A stretch of 64,000 bases of DNA, from assembly GCF_026410385.1 (NCBI RefSeq), contig NZ_JAPMLT010000011.1, positions 62,001-126,000 on the forward strand. Reading direction: 5' to 3'. The notes under the pieces were generated by a model that worked only from the letters and a program-made list of their open reading frames with translations, was not told the origin of the DNA and did no database searches. Made by a program: the position numbers and the translations under genes. The stretch is from Tumebacillus lacus. GTDB lineage: Bacteria; Bacillota; Bacilli; Tumebacillales; Tumebacillaceae. Below, one piece after another: positions 55,397 through 63,642 of the stretch; position 1 is the first letter of the stretch; each line of letters starts with the position of its first letter.

Positions 55397-56011
55397 ATGA
55401 AATTCAATTTCCAGATCTACTCCGACTACATCTGACCGTTTTGCTATATCGGCAAGGGTCTTGTCGACGAGTTGAAGAAAGAGTTTGAGATCGAGGATGA
55501 GTGGTTGCCGATGGAGATTCATCCGGGGACGCCGCAAGAAGGTGTGTTGCTGGAGGAGAAGTTTCCGGGGTTTGACCGTGAGGCGATGTATGCGAATCTG
55601 CGTCGCTCGGGGGCGCCGTATGGGATTGATTTTGGCACGATGAAAGTCTTGTCCAACTCCCGCAAGGCGCTGGAAGCGGGGGAGTTTGCCCGCGAACATG
55701 GCAAGTTTGACGAGTATCATGAGTTGATCTTCCACGCCTATTTCACCGAGACGCGTGACATCGGCGAGGTGGAACTGCTGGTCGAACTCGCGCAAAAAGC
55801 GGGCCTCGACGCGGACGAGCTGCGAGCGGCGCTGGAGGACGGCCGGTATCTGCCGCGTCTGGAATCCACGCTGGATCTCGCCCACCACTACGGCATCACC
55901 GGCACGCCGACGTTTGTTATCAACAACAAATACGCGCTCGTCGGTGCACAGCCGCTCGACCGGATGCGGGCTGCGCTGCGGCAGATCGCGGCGGAGGAGC
56001 AGGCGGAGTGA
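55397..56011 (+). CDS. DsbA/FrnE-like oxidoreductase with in-frame TGA, candidate selenoprotein, 204 aa
   Basis: AGGAGGTCAC precedes ATG 55397. The protein reads MKFNFQIYSDYI, then TGA (55433-55435, codon 13), then PFCYIGKG and an intact thioredoxin-fold FrnE/YwbO-type protein, with the cis-Pro loop GITGTPTFVINN. In relatives the motif is D-Y-x-C-P-W/F-C-Y-I-G, so TGA takes the place of the first active-site Cys: UPFC. The stem CGGCAAG / CTTGTCG with loop GGT (55450-55466) starts 14 bases after the TGA, as in bacterial SECIS elements. No other frame defect is seen. A nonsense mutation or sequencing error (TGC or TGT to TGA) cannot be excluded. Confidence 0.75.
55450..55466 (+). promoter_or_regulatory. 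Candidate bacterial SECIS element
   Basis: CGGCAAG, loop GGT, CTTGTCG: seven pairs including one G-U. The loop GGU followed by C gives the GGUC found in the E. coli fdhF SECIS loop. The loop begins 22 bases after the last base of the TGA at 55433-55435, inside the spacing range accepted for SelB-dependent elements. Confidence 0.6.
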
Positions 56012-56559
56012 CCGAGAAGGAAAAAATGCTGGCAGGCGAGCTCTACCTGGCCAGCGACCCGCAACTGGTGAGCGAGCGGAAAAACGCTCGTCGTCTCACC
56101 CGGCTCTATAATGCTACGACGGAAGACGAGACCGAACAACGACGTACTCTGCTCAGCGAACTGTTCGGGTCGACTGGGCGGCAGATCGAGGTCGAGCCGC
56201 CGTTCCGTTGTGACTACGGCTACAACATCCACGCGGGCAACGGTTTCTATGCAAACTTCAACTGCGTCCTCCTCGACGTCTGCGAAGTGCGCATCGGCGA
56301 AAACGTGCTGTTTGGCCCGAATGTGCAGGTGTACACGGCGACCCATCCGCTGGTAGCCAGCGAACGCATCAAAGGTCCTGAATTGGGCAAGCCGATCACC
56401 ATCGGGAACAACGTCTGGATCGGCGGCGGTGCGATCATCGGTCCCGGTGTAACCATCGGGGACAACACCACCATCGGGGCAGGCAGCGTCGTCACGAAGG
56501 ACATCCCGGCAGGCGTGTTTGCCGCAGGGAATCCGTGCCGCGTGATTCGTGAACTGTAA
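56008..56559 (+). CDS. maa: Maltose O-acetyltransferase family protein, 183 aa
   Basis: Left-handed beta-helix acetyltransferase: N-terminal MAC domain (EKEKMLAGELYLASDPQLVS), then FRCDYGYNIHAGNGFYANFN, VQVYTATHPL with the catalytic His, and hexapeptide repeats PITIGNNVWIGGGAIIGPGV to AGNPCRVIREL. GTG 56008 overlaps the stop of the preceding gene (GTGA). Acetylates maltose, glucose or a similar sugar in the family. Confidence 0.93.
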   Translation: MTEKEKMLAGELYLASDPQLVSERKNARRLTRLYNATTEDETEQRRTLLSELFGSTGRQIEVEPPFRCDYGYNIHAGNGFYANFNCVLLDVCEVRIGENVLFGPNVQVYTATHPLVASERIKGPELGKPITIGNNVWIGGGAIIGPGVTIGDNTTIGAGSVVTKDIPAGVFAAGNPCRVIREL

Positions 56560-56572
56560 GGGAAACGGCAAG

Positions 56573-56606
56573 AAAGGCTGTCGAGTCTGATCTCGACAGC
56601 CTTTTT
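56573..56606 (+). terminator. Rho-independent terminator
   Basis: AAAGGCTGTCGAG / CTCGACAGCCTTT around TCTGAT, then T. Confidence 0.88.
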
Positions 56607-56686
56607 AAATATGAAGTATTCAAAATAATAAGAATCTTAATTGTGTCGTTATCCGCTGATTGCTCTCTCATTCTCCCCATTTTGAA

Positions 56687-56720
56687 CAAAAGAGCCGACA
56701 TCCGCAGAGGTCGACTCTTT
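56687..56720 (-). terminator. Terminator of the minus-strand subtilase remnant
   Basis: Minus-strand stem AAAGAGTCGAC / GTCGGCTCTTT followed by TTGTT. Its survival suggests the remnant was once a transcribed gene. Confidence 0.6.
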
Positions 56721-56748
56721 CGTGATAGTTGTAGGAGTTGTTTTTATT

Positions 56749-57183
56749 TTAATAGTTCAGTGCCTTCTCCAGATCCATCATGCCGTTGCTCCAATACTCA
56801 CCCGTTCCGGCGATCTCTTGGGAGGAGTAGGCGATGCGTTCCATGACTTCTTTCGCTCCCATCTCCGGGTTGGTCGACCAGATCAGCGAGGCGGCACCGG
56901 CGAGAGCGGCGGAGCTCATCGAGGAGCCGCTGACTCGAGCCAGTTGACCTTGGAGACCGGCGGTAACGATGTCGCTGTCGATGATCGCCGTCTGCGACCA
57001 TTTGCCGATCGCGGTGAGGTCGGACGGGTAGAGTTCGTGGATGATGCCGGCGGCGTACATCAATTTGTCATAGAGGTTCGCGCATTCCGGGCACCCTTCA
57101 TCCGGGTTGACCGCTTCCGGGATCTCAATGTCGAGCTTCGGCGGGCATCCGAGCGGGTTGCAGATGCCGGCATTCCCTTTATT
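56749..57183 (-). pseudogene. C-terminal remnant of a subtilisin-like (S8) protease
   Basis: The frame runs on the minus strand from just after the stop of the gene at 57179 to TAA at 56749. It encodes a Cys-containing stretch (GICNPLGCPPKLDIEIPEA, CPECANLYDKL) and then VSGSSMSSAALAGAASLIWS, the catalytic-Ser region of S8 proteases (G-S/T-S-M-S-x-P/A-x-x-A-G). The Asp and His motifs are missing, and there is no start codon with a ribosome site. It is a truncated gene; the missing part was probably replaced by the gene upstream. Confidence 0.7.
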
Positions 57184-57988
57184 TCACCCGCTCGTATCCG
57201 AGCCCTTTCAACGCCCAGACTTCCTCCGTGATCTTGGTCTCATCTTGCATGTCCCGGCGGGTCACCGTGAACTGTTCAATGCCTTTTTGAAACTTTACAT
57301 CCGCGCCCCACAGCTCCTGCCATCGCTTGTACTCAGGAGCCCAGACCAGACGCCAGCCCTTGCCGGTGCGCTGCAACAAGTGCACCTCATGACCGATCTG
57401 AGTCTGTCCGTAGCGCACGACGGCCGCCATCAGATTGCCTTCTTGGTGCAACTCCGTCACCACGCCGCCGCAAAGCGGGCCTTCTGCCAGCACGGTCTGC
57501 CGTTTTTTCGTCAAGTCATCGGCCGCTTGCGGGTAGGGCTGCGAATTCCACGCACCGTTGTCATACCAGACGAGGCCGTGTGCCTCCAGCACGTTGACCC
57601 CGCGGCCGAACGCCACAGCGAGGGTCGGCACTTCGTTCGGCGCGTTCGCAGGTTCGGTGCGGTAGACCATCGTGATGTCGGCGCCAGCGGGCAGCCCGGT
57701 CGCCGCCAGCGGTTTGCCGTTTGGCGAGCGTTCCATCAGCTCCGGGAGTTTTGTACCTGCGGCGAACTGTTCCGCATGATTGAGCAGGCGGCGCATCTCG
57801 TTTTCTGTCAGCGATTCCTGCACGCCGCACGGCAACAAGGCGGACGGGTAGGGCGCCATCCGCCACCCGTCCGACGGTGTTTCCGATGTCTCAGCAGAGG
57901 GGGCCGGGTCTGCCGCGTAACCGATGGCAAAGTAACTGCCAAACGCCAGACACAACGCGAGCCCGGTGCTCCAGATTCGTTTATTCAT
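57179..57988 (-). CDS. Secreted hypothetical protein, 269 aa
   Basis: Signal peptide (MNKRIWSTGLALCLAFGSYF, cut near YAADP), then a soluble part of mixed alpha/beta character: ADITMVYRTEPANAPNEVPT, GLVWYDNGAWNSQPYPQA, GGVVTELHQEGNLMAAVVRY, GKGWRLVWAPEYKRWQ. AAAGGAGGACG lies upstream of the ATG at 57988. Two Cys only. Family not recognised. Its last bases abut a protease remnant. Confidence 0.72.
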   Translation of the reverse strand: MNKRIWSTGLALCLAFGSYFAIGYAADPAPSAETSETPSDGWRMAPYPSALLPCGVQESLTENEMRRLLNHAEQFAAGTKLPELMERSPNGKPLAATGLPAGADITMVYRTEPANAPNEVPTLAVAFGRGVNVLEAHGLVWYDNGAWNSQPYPQAADDLTKKRQTVLAEGPLCGGVVTELHQEGNLMAAVVRYGQTQIGHEVHLLQRTGKGWRLVWAPEYKRWQELWGADVKFQKGIEQFTVTRRDMQDETKITEEVWALKGLGYERVK

Positions 57989-58128
57989 GCTTCTCTCGTC
58001 CTCCTTTCAGCAAGCTCACAGGATGTGACCGTTCGGATAGTATGTGCGAGTTCTCCTAATTTCAGCCAAATTTGAGAAGAAGGGTAAAGATAAATGCTGA
58101 AAAATTACAAATTAATTACTGTACATAC

Positions 58129-58156
58129 TTGCACAAATATAAGAACGTGCTATATT
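58129..58156 (+). promoter_or_regulatory. Possible sigma-A promoter
   Basis: TTGCAC (58129-58134), 16 bases, TATATT (58151-58156), 44 bases before the TPR/SleB-like gene. Confidence 0.4.
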
Positions 58157-58199
58157 TACTGTGTCAACATTAACTACATCCCAAAAGGAGGCGATTCAA

Positions 58200-59660
58200 A
58201 TGGTGAAACGGAAAGTCGTCAGTCTTGTGATGACAGCTCTCCTCATTGGTCTGACCGCGACTGCGGATCTGGCCAACGCCGCGCTTGCGACCGGACAAGC
58301 TCCGGCTGTCAGCGAACAAAAGCAAGAAAAGCAATTGAGTCAAGATGTCGTCGATTCGCTGAAAGGGAACCTCGGTTCCAAGTCCCTGCCGGACGCCAAC
58401 GAGCCGCTGGAACTGCTCCAGCAACTCGAAAAGGCAAAAGGCACGCCGATGGAACTGGAAAAGTTCCAAGAGCTGGCTGCGAAATACCCGGACAGCCGCA
58501 CCGCGCATACGCAATTGGCACAAGCGTACTGGAAACAGTTCAAAGATTCCGGCAATAAGAATCTCGCCAAGCAAGCGTTTGCAGCCGAACTGAAAGCTTC
58601 GCAAAACGGTCTGGCACAAGGCGACGTGCACTATGTGCCGTGGCTGGATGAGATGGGCACGGAAGCCGGGCAACTGGACGCGGTCGTCGCGCACTACAAC
58701 GACATCCTCGCGAAGTTCCCGAACGATTTCCAAACCAACCTCTACCTCGCAAAAGTTCTGGTCAAGCAAAACGACCTGAACAAAGCAGACGGTCTGTTTA
58801 AAAAAGCGAAAGAAGTCCGCCCGGCAGGCAATATCGACGCGCACGCTGCGTATGCGGAATTTTTGCTCGATCAAGGCCGCTATGAACAAGCGCTGACCGA
58901 GTCGATCCTCGTCGGCGAAGACTTCGAGTACATGCACTTCTTGCAAGGCGTCGCGCTGGAAAAGCTCGGCCGCGGCGACGAAGCAAAAGCGCACTACGCC
59001 AAATTCACCGAGTTCTCCCAGTCCTTCCCGGCAGCGAAACGCTACCAGATCGAAGGCAGCGAGTACCAAGCGGGCATCGGCTTTGAAGGCGATGTTTCGA
59101 TCCAAGCGACTGCGTCTGTCAACCTGTCCTGGGTTATCGCTTGCGAAGCAACCACCGAATCCTACGGTGGTCAATCGCAAGTCGGTTGGTCGGTTCGTCA
59201 ACGCGTAAACCGCGGCTCGACCAAAGTCAGCGGCGCGACCTGCATGTACACCACCAACAGCGGTACGACGCAGGATGAGAAATACCGAAACGTTATCTGC
59301 CAGTCCTACGCGTACACGTCCCTGAAATGTAACTCCTACAAAGACGTCTACACCTGCGTAAACACGAACACCCGCACGGCGACCACCGACTCGGTGGCGA
59401 GCAAAGTCTACAACGGAACCACCCCGGACCCGTACACCGGCTACTGCCCGTCGGGCACCAAATCAAGCACCAACAACTGCACAGCGACTTGCTCGGGTGC
59501 CGTGAGCAACACCACCTCTTGGACTGCCAAGACTCCGCACTCCTTCCTCGGCGGCACCACCAAGCGCACCAAGCCGTATTCCTGCTACCTGGAAGCGCTG
59601 AACGTCTGCGGCAACGGCGGCTCTGAAAACTGGTTCTACTACAACAACGCGAACACTTGA
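58200..59660 (+). CDS. Secreted TPR protein with Cys-rich SleB/CwlJ-like hydrolase domain, 486 aa
   Basis: Signal peptide ends near residue 27 (DLANA). Residues about 60-285 are TPR-like helices (LEKFQELAAKYPDSRTAHTQ, NLYLAKVLVKQNDLNKADGL). The C-terminal part aligns without gaps to the core of cell-wall hydrolase_2 (SleB/CwlJ): LSWVIACEATTESYGGQSQV then RV against LxxxxYAEARGEPYEGQVAV, with Glu316 in the place of the catalytic Glu; VYNGTTPDPYTG follows as in that family. It has ten Cys (315 to 470), unusual for the family. AAAAGGAGGCG precedes ATG 58200. It may cut peptidoglycan; the next gene is a thiol oxidase. Confidence 0.72.
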   Translation: MVKRKVVSLVMTALLIGLTATADLANAALATGQAPAVSEQKQEKQLSQDVVDSLKGNLGSKSLPDANEPLELLQQLEKAKGTPMELEKFQELAAKYPDSRTAHTQLAQAYWKQFKDSGNKNLAKQAFAAELKASQNGLAQGDVHYVPWLDEMGTEAGQLDAVVAHYNDILAKFPNDFQTNLYLAKVLVKQNDLNKADGLFKKAKEVRPAGNIDAHAAYAEFLLDQGRYEQALTESILVGEDFEYMHFLQGVALEKLGRGDEAKAHYAKFTEFSQSFPAAKRYQIEGSEYQAGIGFEGDVSIQATASVNLSWVIACEATTESYGGQSQVGWSVRQRVNRGSTKVSGATCMYTTNSGTTQDEKYRNVICQSYAYTSLKCNSYKDVYTCVNTNTRTATTDSVASKVYNGTTPDPYTGYCPSGTKSSTNNCTATCSGAVSNTTSWTAKTPHSFLGGTTKRTKPYSCYLEALNVCGNGGSENWFYYNNANT

Positions 59661-59738
59661 TCTTTTATTTCGTACCGAAACACCGGCGGAGGGGATACTC
59701 CTCTCCGCCACATTCTGATTTAAAGTGAGGAATCATAC

Positions 59739-60479
59739 ATGCTGAAAAAACTGGCCGTCCCGCTGATGCTGTTGTTAGCCGTCCTCGTCCTCGTGCAGGG
59801 TGGCTTTATGATCGTGACGATGAACAAACTGAACAACCTCGAAGCGACGCTCGCGACGAACACCGCGCCTGCGACCGGTCAGGCCGCCGGGTCTACGGAA
59901 ACGGCCGATGCAGAGGAAGCAGCCGATGCGCCGGGAGCAGAAGTCTCGCCGATCCCGGTCACGTTCGAAGGTTCCCCGTTGCGCGGCAACCCCAATGCGA
60001 AAGTTACAATCGTCGAGTTTACCGATTTTGAGTGCCCGTTCTGCAAACAGGCCAAACCGGCAATCAATGAAGTGTTTGAGAAATACAAAGACCAAGTCAA
60101 GCATGTCCTGCGTCACTACCCGATCAGCGCCATTCATGCCGGAGCGGTCGATGCCGCAATGGCGAGCGCCTGCGCGAATGAACAGCAAAAGTTCTGGGAG
60201 TATCACGACATCGCGTTTGAAAAAGCGGGCGACAGCGGCTCCCTGTCCAAAGATGTGCTCAAGTCGATTGCTACGGAAGTCGGCCTGAACCGGACGACGT
60301 TCGATTCTTGCTTCGACTCCAGAAAATACATTCAACAGGTGCAAAAAGACTTTGAGGACGGCAACTCCTACACGGTCGCCGGCACCCCGACTTTCTTTAT
60401 TAACAACCGGATCGTAGTAGGTTCGCAGCCGGTTGAAGTGTTGGAAAAGATTATCGAAGAGGAATTGAAAAAAATGTGA
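59739..60479 (+). CDS. Membrane-anchored DsbA/BdbD-like thiol-disulfide oxidoreductase, 246 aa
   Basis: An N-terminal TM anchor (residues about 5-27), an Ala/Glu/Thr-rich linker, then a thioredoxin fold with active site ECPFC (Cys99, Cys102) and cis-Pro loop AGTPTFFINN. It should form disulfides in exported proteins. It lies 78 bases after the ten-Cys secreted protein, with no terminator between them that I can see, so the two are likely co-expressed and that protein is the probable client. Residue pairs Cys144/Cys190 may form a further disulfide. Confidence 0.9.
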   Translation: MLKKLAVPLMLLLAVLVLVQGGFMIVTMNKLNNLEATLATNTAPATGQAAGSTETADAEEAADAPGAEVSPIPVTFEGSPLRGNPNAKVTIVEFTDFECPFCKQAKPAINEVFEKYKDQVKHVLRHYPISAIHAGAVDAAMASACANEQQKFWEYHDIAFEKAGDSGSLSKDVLKSIATEVGLNRTTFDSCFDSRKYIQQVQKDFEDGNSYTVAGTPTFFINNRIVVGSQPVEVLEKIIEEELKKM

Positions 60480-60481
60480 TT

Positions 60482-60513
60482 AAAGAGGTCCTATGGACCT
60501 CTTTATTTAATTA
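60482..60513 (+). terminator. Rho-independent terminator
   Basis: AAAGAGGTCC / GGACCTCTTT around TAT, then ATTTAATT. Confidence 0.78.
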
Positions 60514-60616
60514 GTGGAACATGATAGTATAAGTAGGCAGACATAATATTACAGACATGCATATTTACCCGAATGTCTGATTTTAATTTTTATCTTTATA
60601 AGGAGGTATACAAAAC

Positions 60617-61759
60617 ATGAAATCTTGGCAAAAACTCGGTCTCGCACTCACTTTGTCTTCGGCGCTGCTGTCTGCCTGCAGCCCGGAAGCGGTGAACAAC
60701 TCCTCGGGCGGCGGCAGCGGTGAAATTCTGATCGGCGTCCAAACCCCCACGACCGGTTCATCTGCCAAAATGGGCGAGGACATGAACAACGCGATCAAGA
60801 TGGCGACCGAAGAGATCAACGAAAAAGGCGGCATCGACGGCAAAAAGATCAAGTTGGAGTTTGCCGATGACGCGTGCGATCCGCAAACGGCGACGGCAGC
60901 TGCGAACAAACTGGTCTCGCAAGGGGTCAAGGCGGTCATCGGATTCTACTGCTCGGGTGCCACGCTCCCATCGTCCGGCATCTACCACAACGCGGGCGTC
61001 CCGGTGATGGTCACAGCGGCTTCCTCGGCAAAAATTCCGGCACAAGGGTACAAAGAGGTCTTCTTGACCACCGCGACCACCGACCAACAGAGTGAAGCGG
61101 CGGCCGAATATATGCTCAAAACGCTCGGCGGCAAGCGCGTTGCCATCGTGCATGACAACACCGCTTTTGCCAAAGGGCTTGCGGAGACCACCCAGACGGC
61201 TGTGCAAAAACAAGGCGGACAAGTCGTCGCCTTCGAAGCGATCAACCCGGAAGAGAAAGACTTCACGGCGATGCTGACCCAACTGAAAGCGCAAAAGCCG
61301 GACGCGACGTTCTGGACGGCCTACTACGCGGCGGGAGGCCTGCTGATCAAGCAATTCGAGCAGCTCGGTGTCTCCGGCGCGATCGGCGTGGGCGACGGCT
61401 CCAACGACAAAACCCTGATCGAGATCGCGGGCAAAGAGGCGGCGGAGGACGCATTTGTCATCACCTCGCCGACCGCTGAGTTCATCCCGGAAGCCAAGTC
61501 GTTCATCGACACCTACAAGTCGAAGTTCAACATGGAGCCGGGTCCGTACACCGCCGTCTCCTATGACGGCATGCGCCTGCTCGCCGATGCGATCAAACGC
61601 GCAGGCTCCGATGACAAAGCGGCGATTGTCAAAGCACTGTCAGAGACCAAGTCGTTCAAAACGTTCGGAGGCGATGTGTCGTTCAAGTCGGACGGCACGC
61701 TGGAGAAATCCAACTTTATCGTCCTGAAAGTGAAAAACGGCCAATTCACTCGTGAATAG
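60617..61759 (+). CDS. livJ: Branched-chain amino acid ABC transporter substrate-binding lipoprotein, 380 aa
   Basis: Lipobox LSAC (Cys21), Gly/Ser-rich linker, then the periplasmic-binding type 1 fold: ILIGVQTPTTGSSAKMGEDM, IKMATEEINEKGGIDGKKI, VIGFYCSGATLPSSGIYHNA. Binds Leu/Ile/Val or related amino acids. AAGGAGGTATAC precedes ATG 60617. Leads livHMG, so its role in uptake is well supported. It may feed the leucine-breakdown operon upstream (inference). Confidence 0.94.
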   Translation: MKSWQKLGLALTLSSALLSACSPEAVNNSSGGGSGEILIGVQTPTTGSSAKMGEDMNNAIKMATEEINEKGGIDGKKIKLEFADDACDPQTATAAANKLVSQGVKAVIGFYCSGATLPSSGIYHNAGVPVMVTAASSAKIPAQGYKEVFLTTATTDQQSEAAAEYMLKTLGGKRVAIVHDNTAFAKGLAETTQTAVQKQGGQVVAFEAINPEEKDFTAMLTQLKAQKPDATFWTAYYAAGGLLIKQFEQLGVSGAIGVGDGSNDKTLIEIAGKEAAEDAFVITSPTAEFIPEAKSFIDTYKSKFNMEPGPYTAVSYDGMRLLADAIKRAGSDDKAAIVKALSETKSFKTFGGDVSFKSDGTLEKSNFIVLKVKNGQFTRE

Positions 61760-61774
61760 GTGGGTGACACCCAA

Positions 61775-62668
61775 ATGGAAATGTTCACCCAACAAATGAT
61801 CAATGCGCTGATCATCGGTTCGTTTTACGCCTTGATCGCGCTGGGGTATTCGATGGTCTACGGGATCATCAAACTGTTGAACTTCGCGCACGGTGACCTG
61901 TACATGGTCGGTGCGTTCGTCGGGTTTGCCGTGCTGTCCCTCTTTGGGGGTGGCACGGGGTTGCTCGGCGTGGTGGTCGCCTTCTTTGCGGCCCTCCTGT
62001 TCGGCGGATTGCTCGGCATCGGCATCGAGCGCGTCGCGTATCGTCCGCTGCTCTCTTCACCGCGGCTGACGATCCTGATCACGGCGGTCGGCGTGTCGCT
62101 GGTGCTGGAAAACGGCGTGATGAAATCGTTCGGTCCGAGTTTCAAAGTCTATCCGGTGCAACTGCCGACCGAAGGATTTCAGATCTTTGGTGCGACGTTG
62201 ACCTACGCGCAGATCTTGATCATCCTGCTCTCAGTGCTGCTGATGACCGCTCTGCACCTGTTTGTCACCCGCTCTCTGTACGGCAAGGCGATGCGCGCCA
62301 TCTCCATCGACCATGCGGCGACGTCTTTGATGGGCATTCCGGTGACACGCATCATCTCGCTGACGTTTTTCATCGGCTCGTCGCTGGCGGCCGCATCCGG
62401 GATGATGGCGGGCATGTACTACGGGCAGATCTCGTTTATGATGGGCTTTATCGTCGGATTGAAGGCGTTCACCGCTGCGGTCATCGGCGGGATCGGCTCC
62501 ATCCCCGGCGCGATGCTGGGGGGGCTTGTGCTCGGCCTGCTGGAGTCATTTGGCACCGTCTGGCTTGGCAGTGAGTGGAAGGACGTGTTTGCCTTCTCTA
62601 TTTTGATACTGATCCTCGTGCTGAAACCGACCGGGCTGCTCGGGGAAAACGTGACGGAGAGGATGTAG
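61775..62668 (+). CDS. livH: Branched-chain amino acid ABC transporter permease LivH, 297 aa
   Basis: Eight or so TM helices; opening FTQQMINALIIGSFYALIAL and GYSMVYGIIKLLNFAHGDLY are LivH hallmarks, with AVIGGIGSIPGAMLGGLVLG near the C-terminus. ATG 61775 is preferred because AGGTGGGTG lies upstream; GTG 61760 directly after the livJ stop is an alternative. Confidence 0.95.
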   Translation: MEMFTQQMINALIIGSFYALIALGYSMVYGIIKLLNFAHGDLYMVGAFVGFAVLSLFGGGTGLLGVVVAFFAALLFGGLLGIGIERVAYRPLLSSPRLTILITAVGVSLVLENGVMKSFGPSFKVYPVQLPTEGFQIFGATLTYAQILIILLSVLLMTALHLFVTRSLYGKAMRAISIDHAATSLMGIPVTRIISLTFFIGSSLAAASGMMAGMYYGQISFMMGFIVGLKAFTAAVIGGIGSIPGAMLGGLVLGLLESFGTVWLGSEWKDVFAFSILILILVLKPTGLLGENVTERM

Positions 62669-62672
62669 AGAG

Positions 62673-63629
62673 ATGGCACAGCTTCAAACCACGACTCCTT
62701 TGGCAAAAAAATCGCCGCTGATTCCTGTCCTGCTGGCACTGTTCGCCGTCATCCTGTTCCTGATGCCGTACTATGCGAACAACTACATGCTCGACGTCGC
62801 GACGATGGCGCTGTTTTACGTCGTCCTCGCGCTCGGTCTGAACATCGTCGTCGGCTATGCCGGGCTGCTCGACCTCGGCTACTCCGCGTTTTTTGCGGTC
62901 GGGGCGTACACGTCGGCGATCTTGATGACGCAGTTTCAGATGAATTTTTGGCTGACCTTCCTGATCGGCGGCGCTCTGGCCGCTCTGGCCGGGATCATCA
63001 TCGGCGCGCCGACGCTTCGGTTGCGCAGCGACTACCTCGCCATCGTCACGCTCGGCTTTGGCGAGATCATTCGGATCACGGCGCTGAACTTGGAGATCAC
63101 CGGCTCATCCTCGGGGATCTTCGGCATCCCGCGCCCGTCCATCGGCGGCTACGCGTTCACGCACTTGTATGATTTTTACTGGGCGATGCTGTTGCTGGCG
63201 ATCCTGACTCTGTTTGCGGTCAACCGACTCGGCAACTCGCGTCTGGGCCGCGCATGGAAATACATCCGCGAAGACGAGGATGCGGCGGAAGCGATGGGCA
63301 TCGACCGCGTGCGCGTGAAATTGATCGCCTATGCGCTCGGAGCGATGTTTGGCGGATTTGCCGGCTCGCTGTTTGCGGTCAAGATGTCGGCGATTGCGCC
63401 GGAGAGCTTCAATTTTATGCAATCGGTGATGATCTTGCTCGCCATCGTGTTCGGCGGCCTCGGCCGTCTGCCGGGCGTCGTGCTCGGGGCGGTGCTGGTG
63501 ATCATCTTGCCGGAGTTGATGCGCAGCTTTGCTGAATGGCGCTTCCTGCTGTTCGGGATCGCGCTGGTCGTGATGATGATCTTCCGTCCGCAGGGCTTGT
63601 GGCCGAGCGGCCGCGGGAAGACGGAGTGA
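62673..63629 (+). CDS. livM: Branched-chain amino acid ABC transporter permease LivM, 318 aa
   Basis: Second permease. LGLNIVVGYAGLLDLGYSAF, PTLRLRSDYLAIVTLGFGEI and AFGGxAGSLFA-like MFGGFAGSLFAVKMSAIAPE, then VFGGLGRLPGVVLGAVLVII, are typical. It starts four bases after livH at ATG 62673 with GGAGAGG inside the livH end. Confidence 0.95.
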   Translation: MAQLQTTTPLAKKSPLIPVLLALFAVILFLMPYYANNYMLDVATMALFYVVLALGLNIVVGYAGLLDLGYSAFFAVGAYTSAILMTQFQMNFWLTFLIGGALAALAGIIIGAPTLRLRSDYLAIVTLGFGEIIRITALNLEITGSSSGIFGIPRPSIGGYAFTHLYDFYWAMLLLAILTLFAVNRLGNSRLGRAWKYIREDEDAAEAMGIDRVRVKLIAYALGAMFGGFAGSLFAVKMSAIAPESFNFMQSVMILLAIVFGGLGRLPGVVLGAVLVIILPELMRSFAEWRFLLFGIALVVMMIFRPQGLWPSGRGKTE

Positions 63630-63642
63630 GGAGGGGCCGATC

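Noticed and set aside
55472-56011. A shorter DsbA-like gene starting at TTG 55472, avoiding the TGA
   Set aside because: It would have no ribosome site and would lose the whole first beta-strand and the CxxC active site, while a perfect ribosome site and protein-like sequence lie upstream in the same frame.
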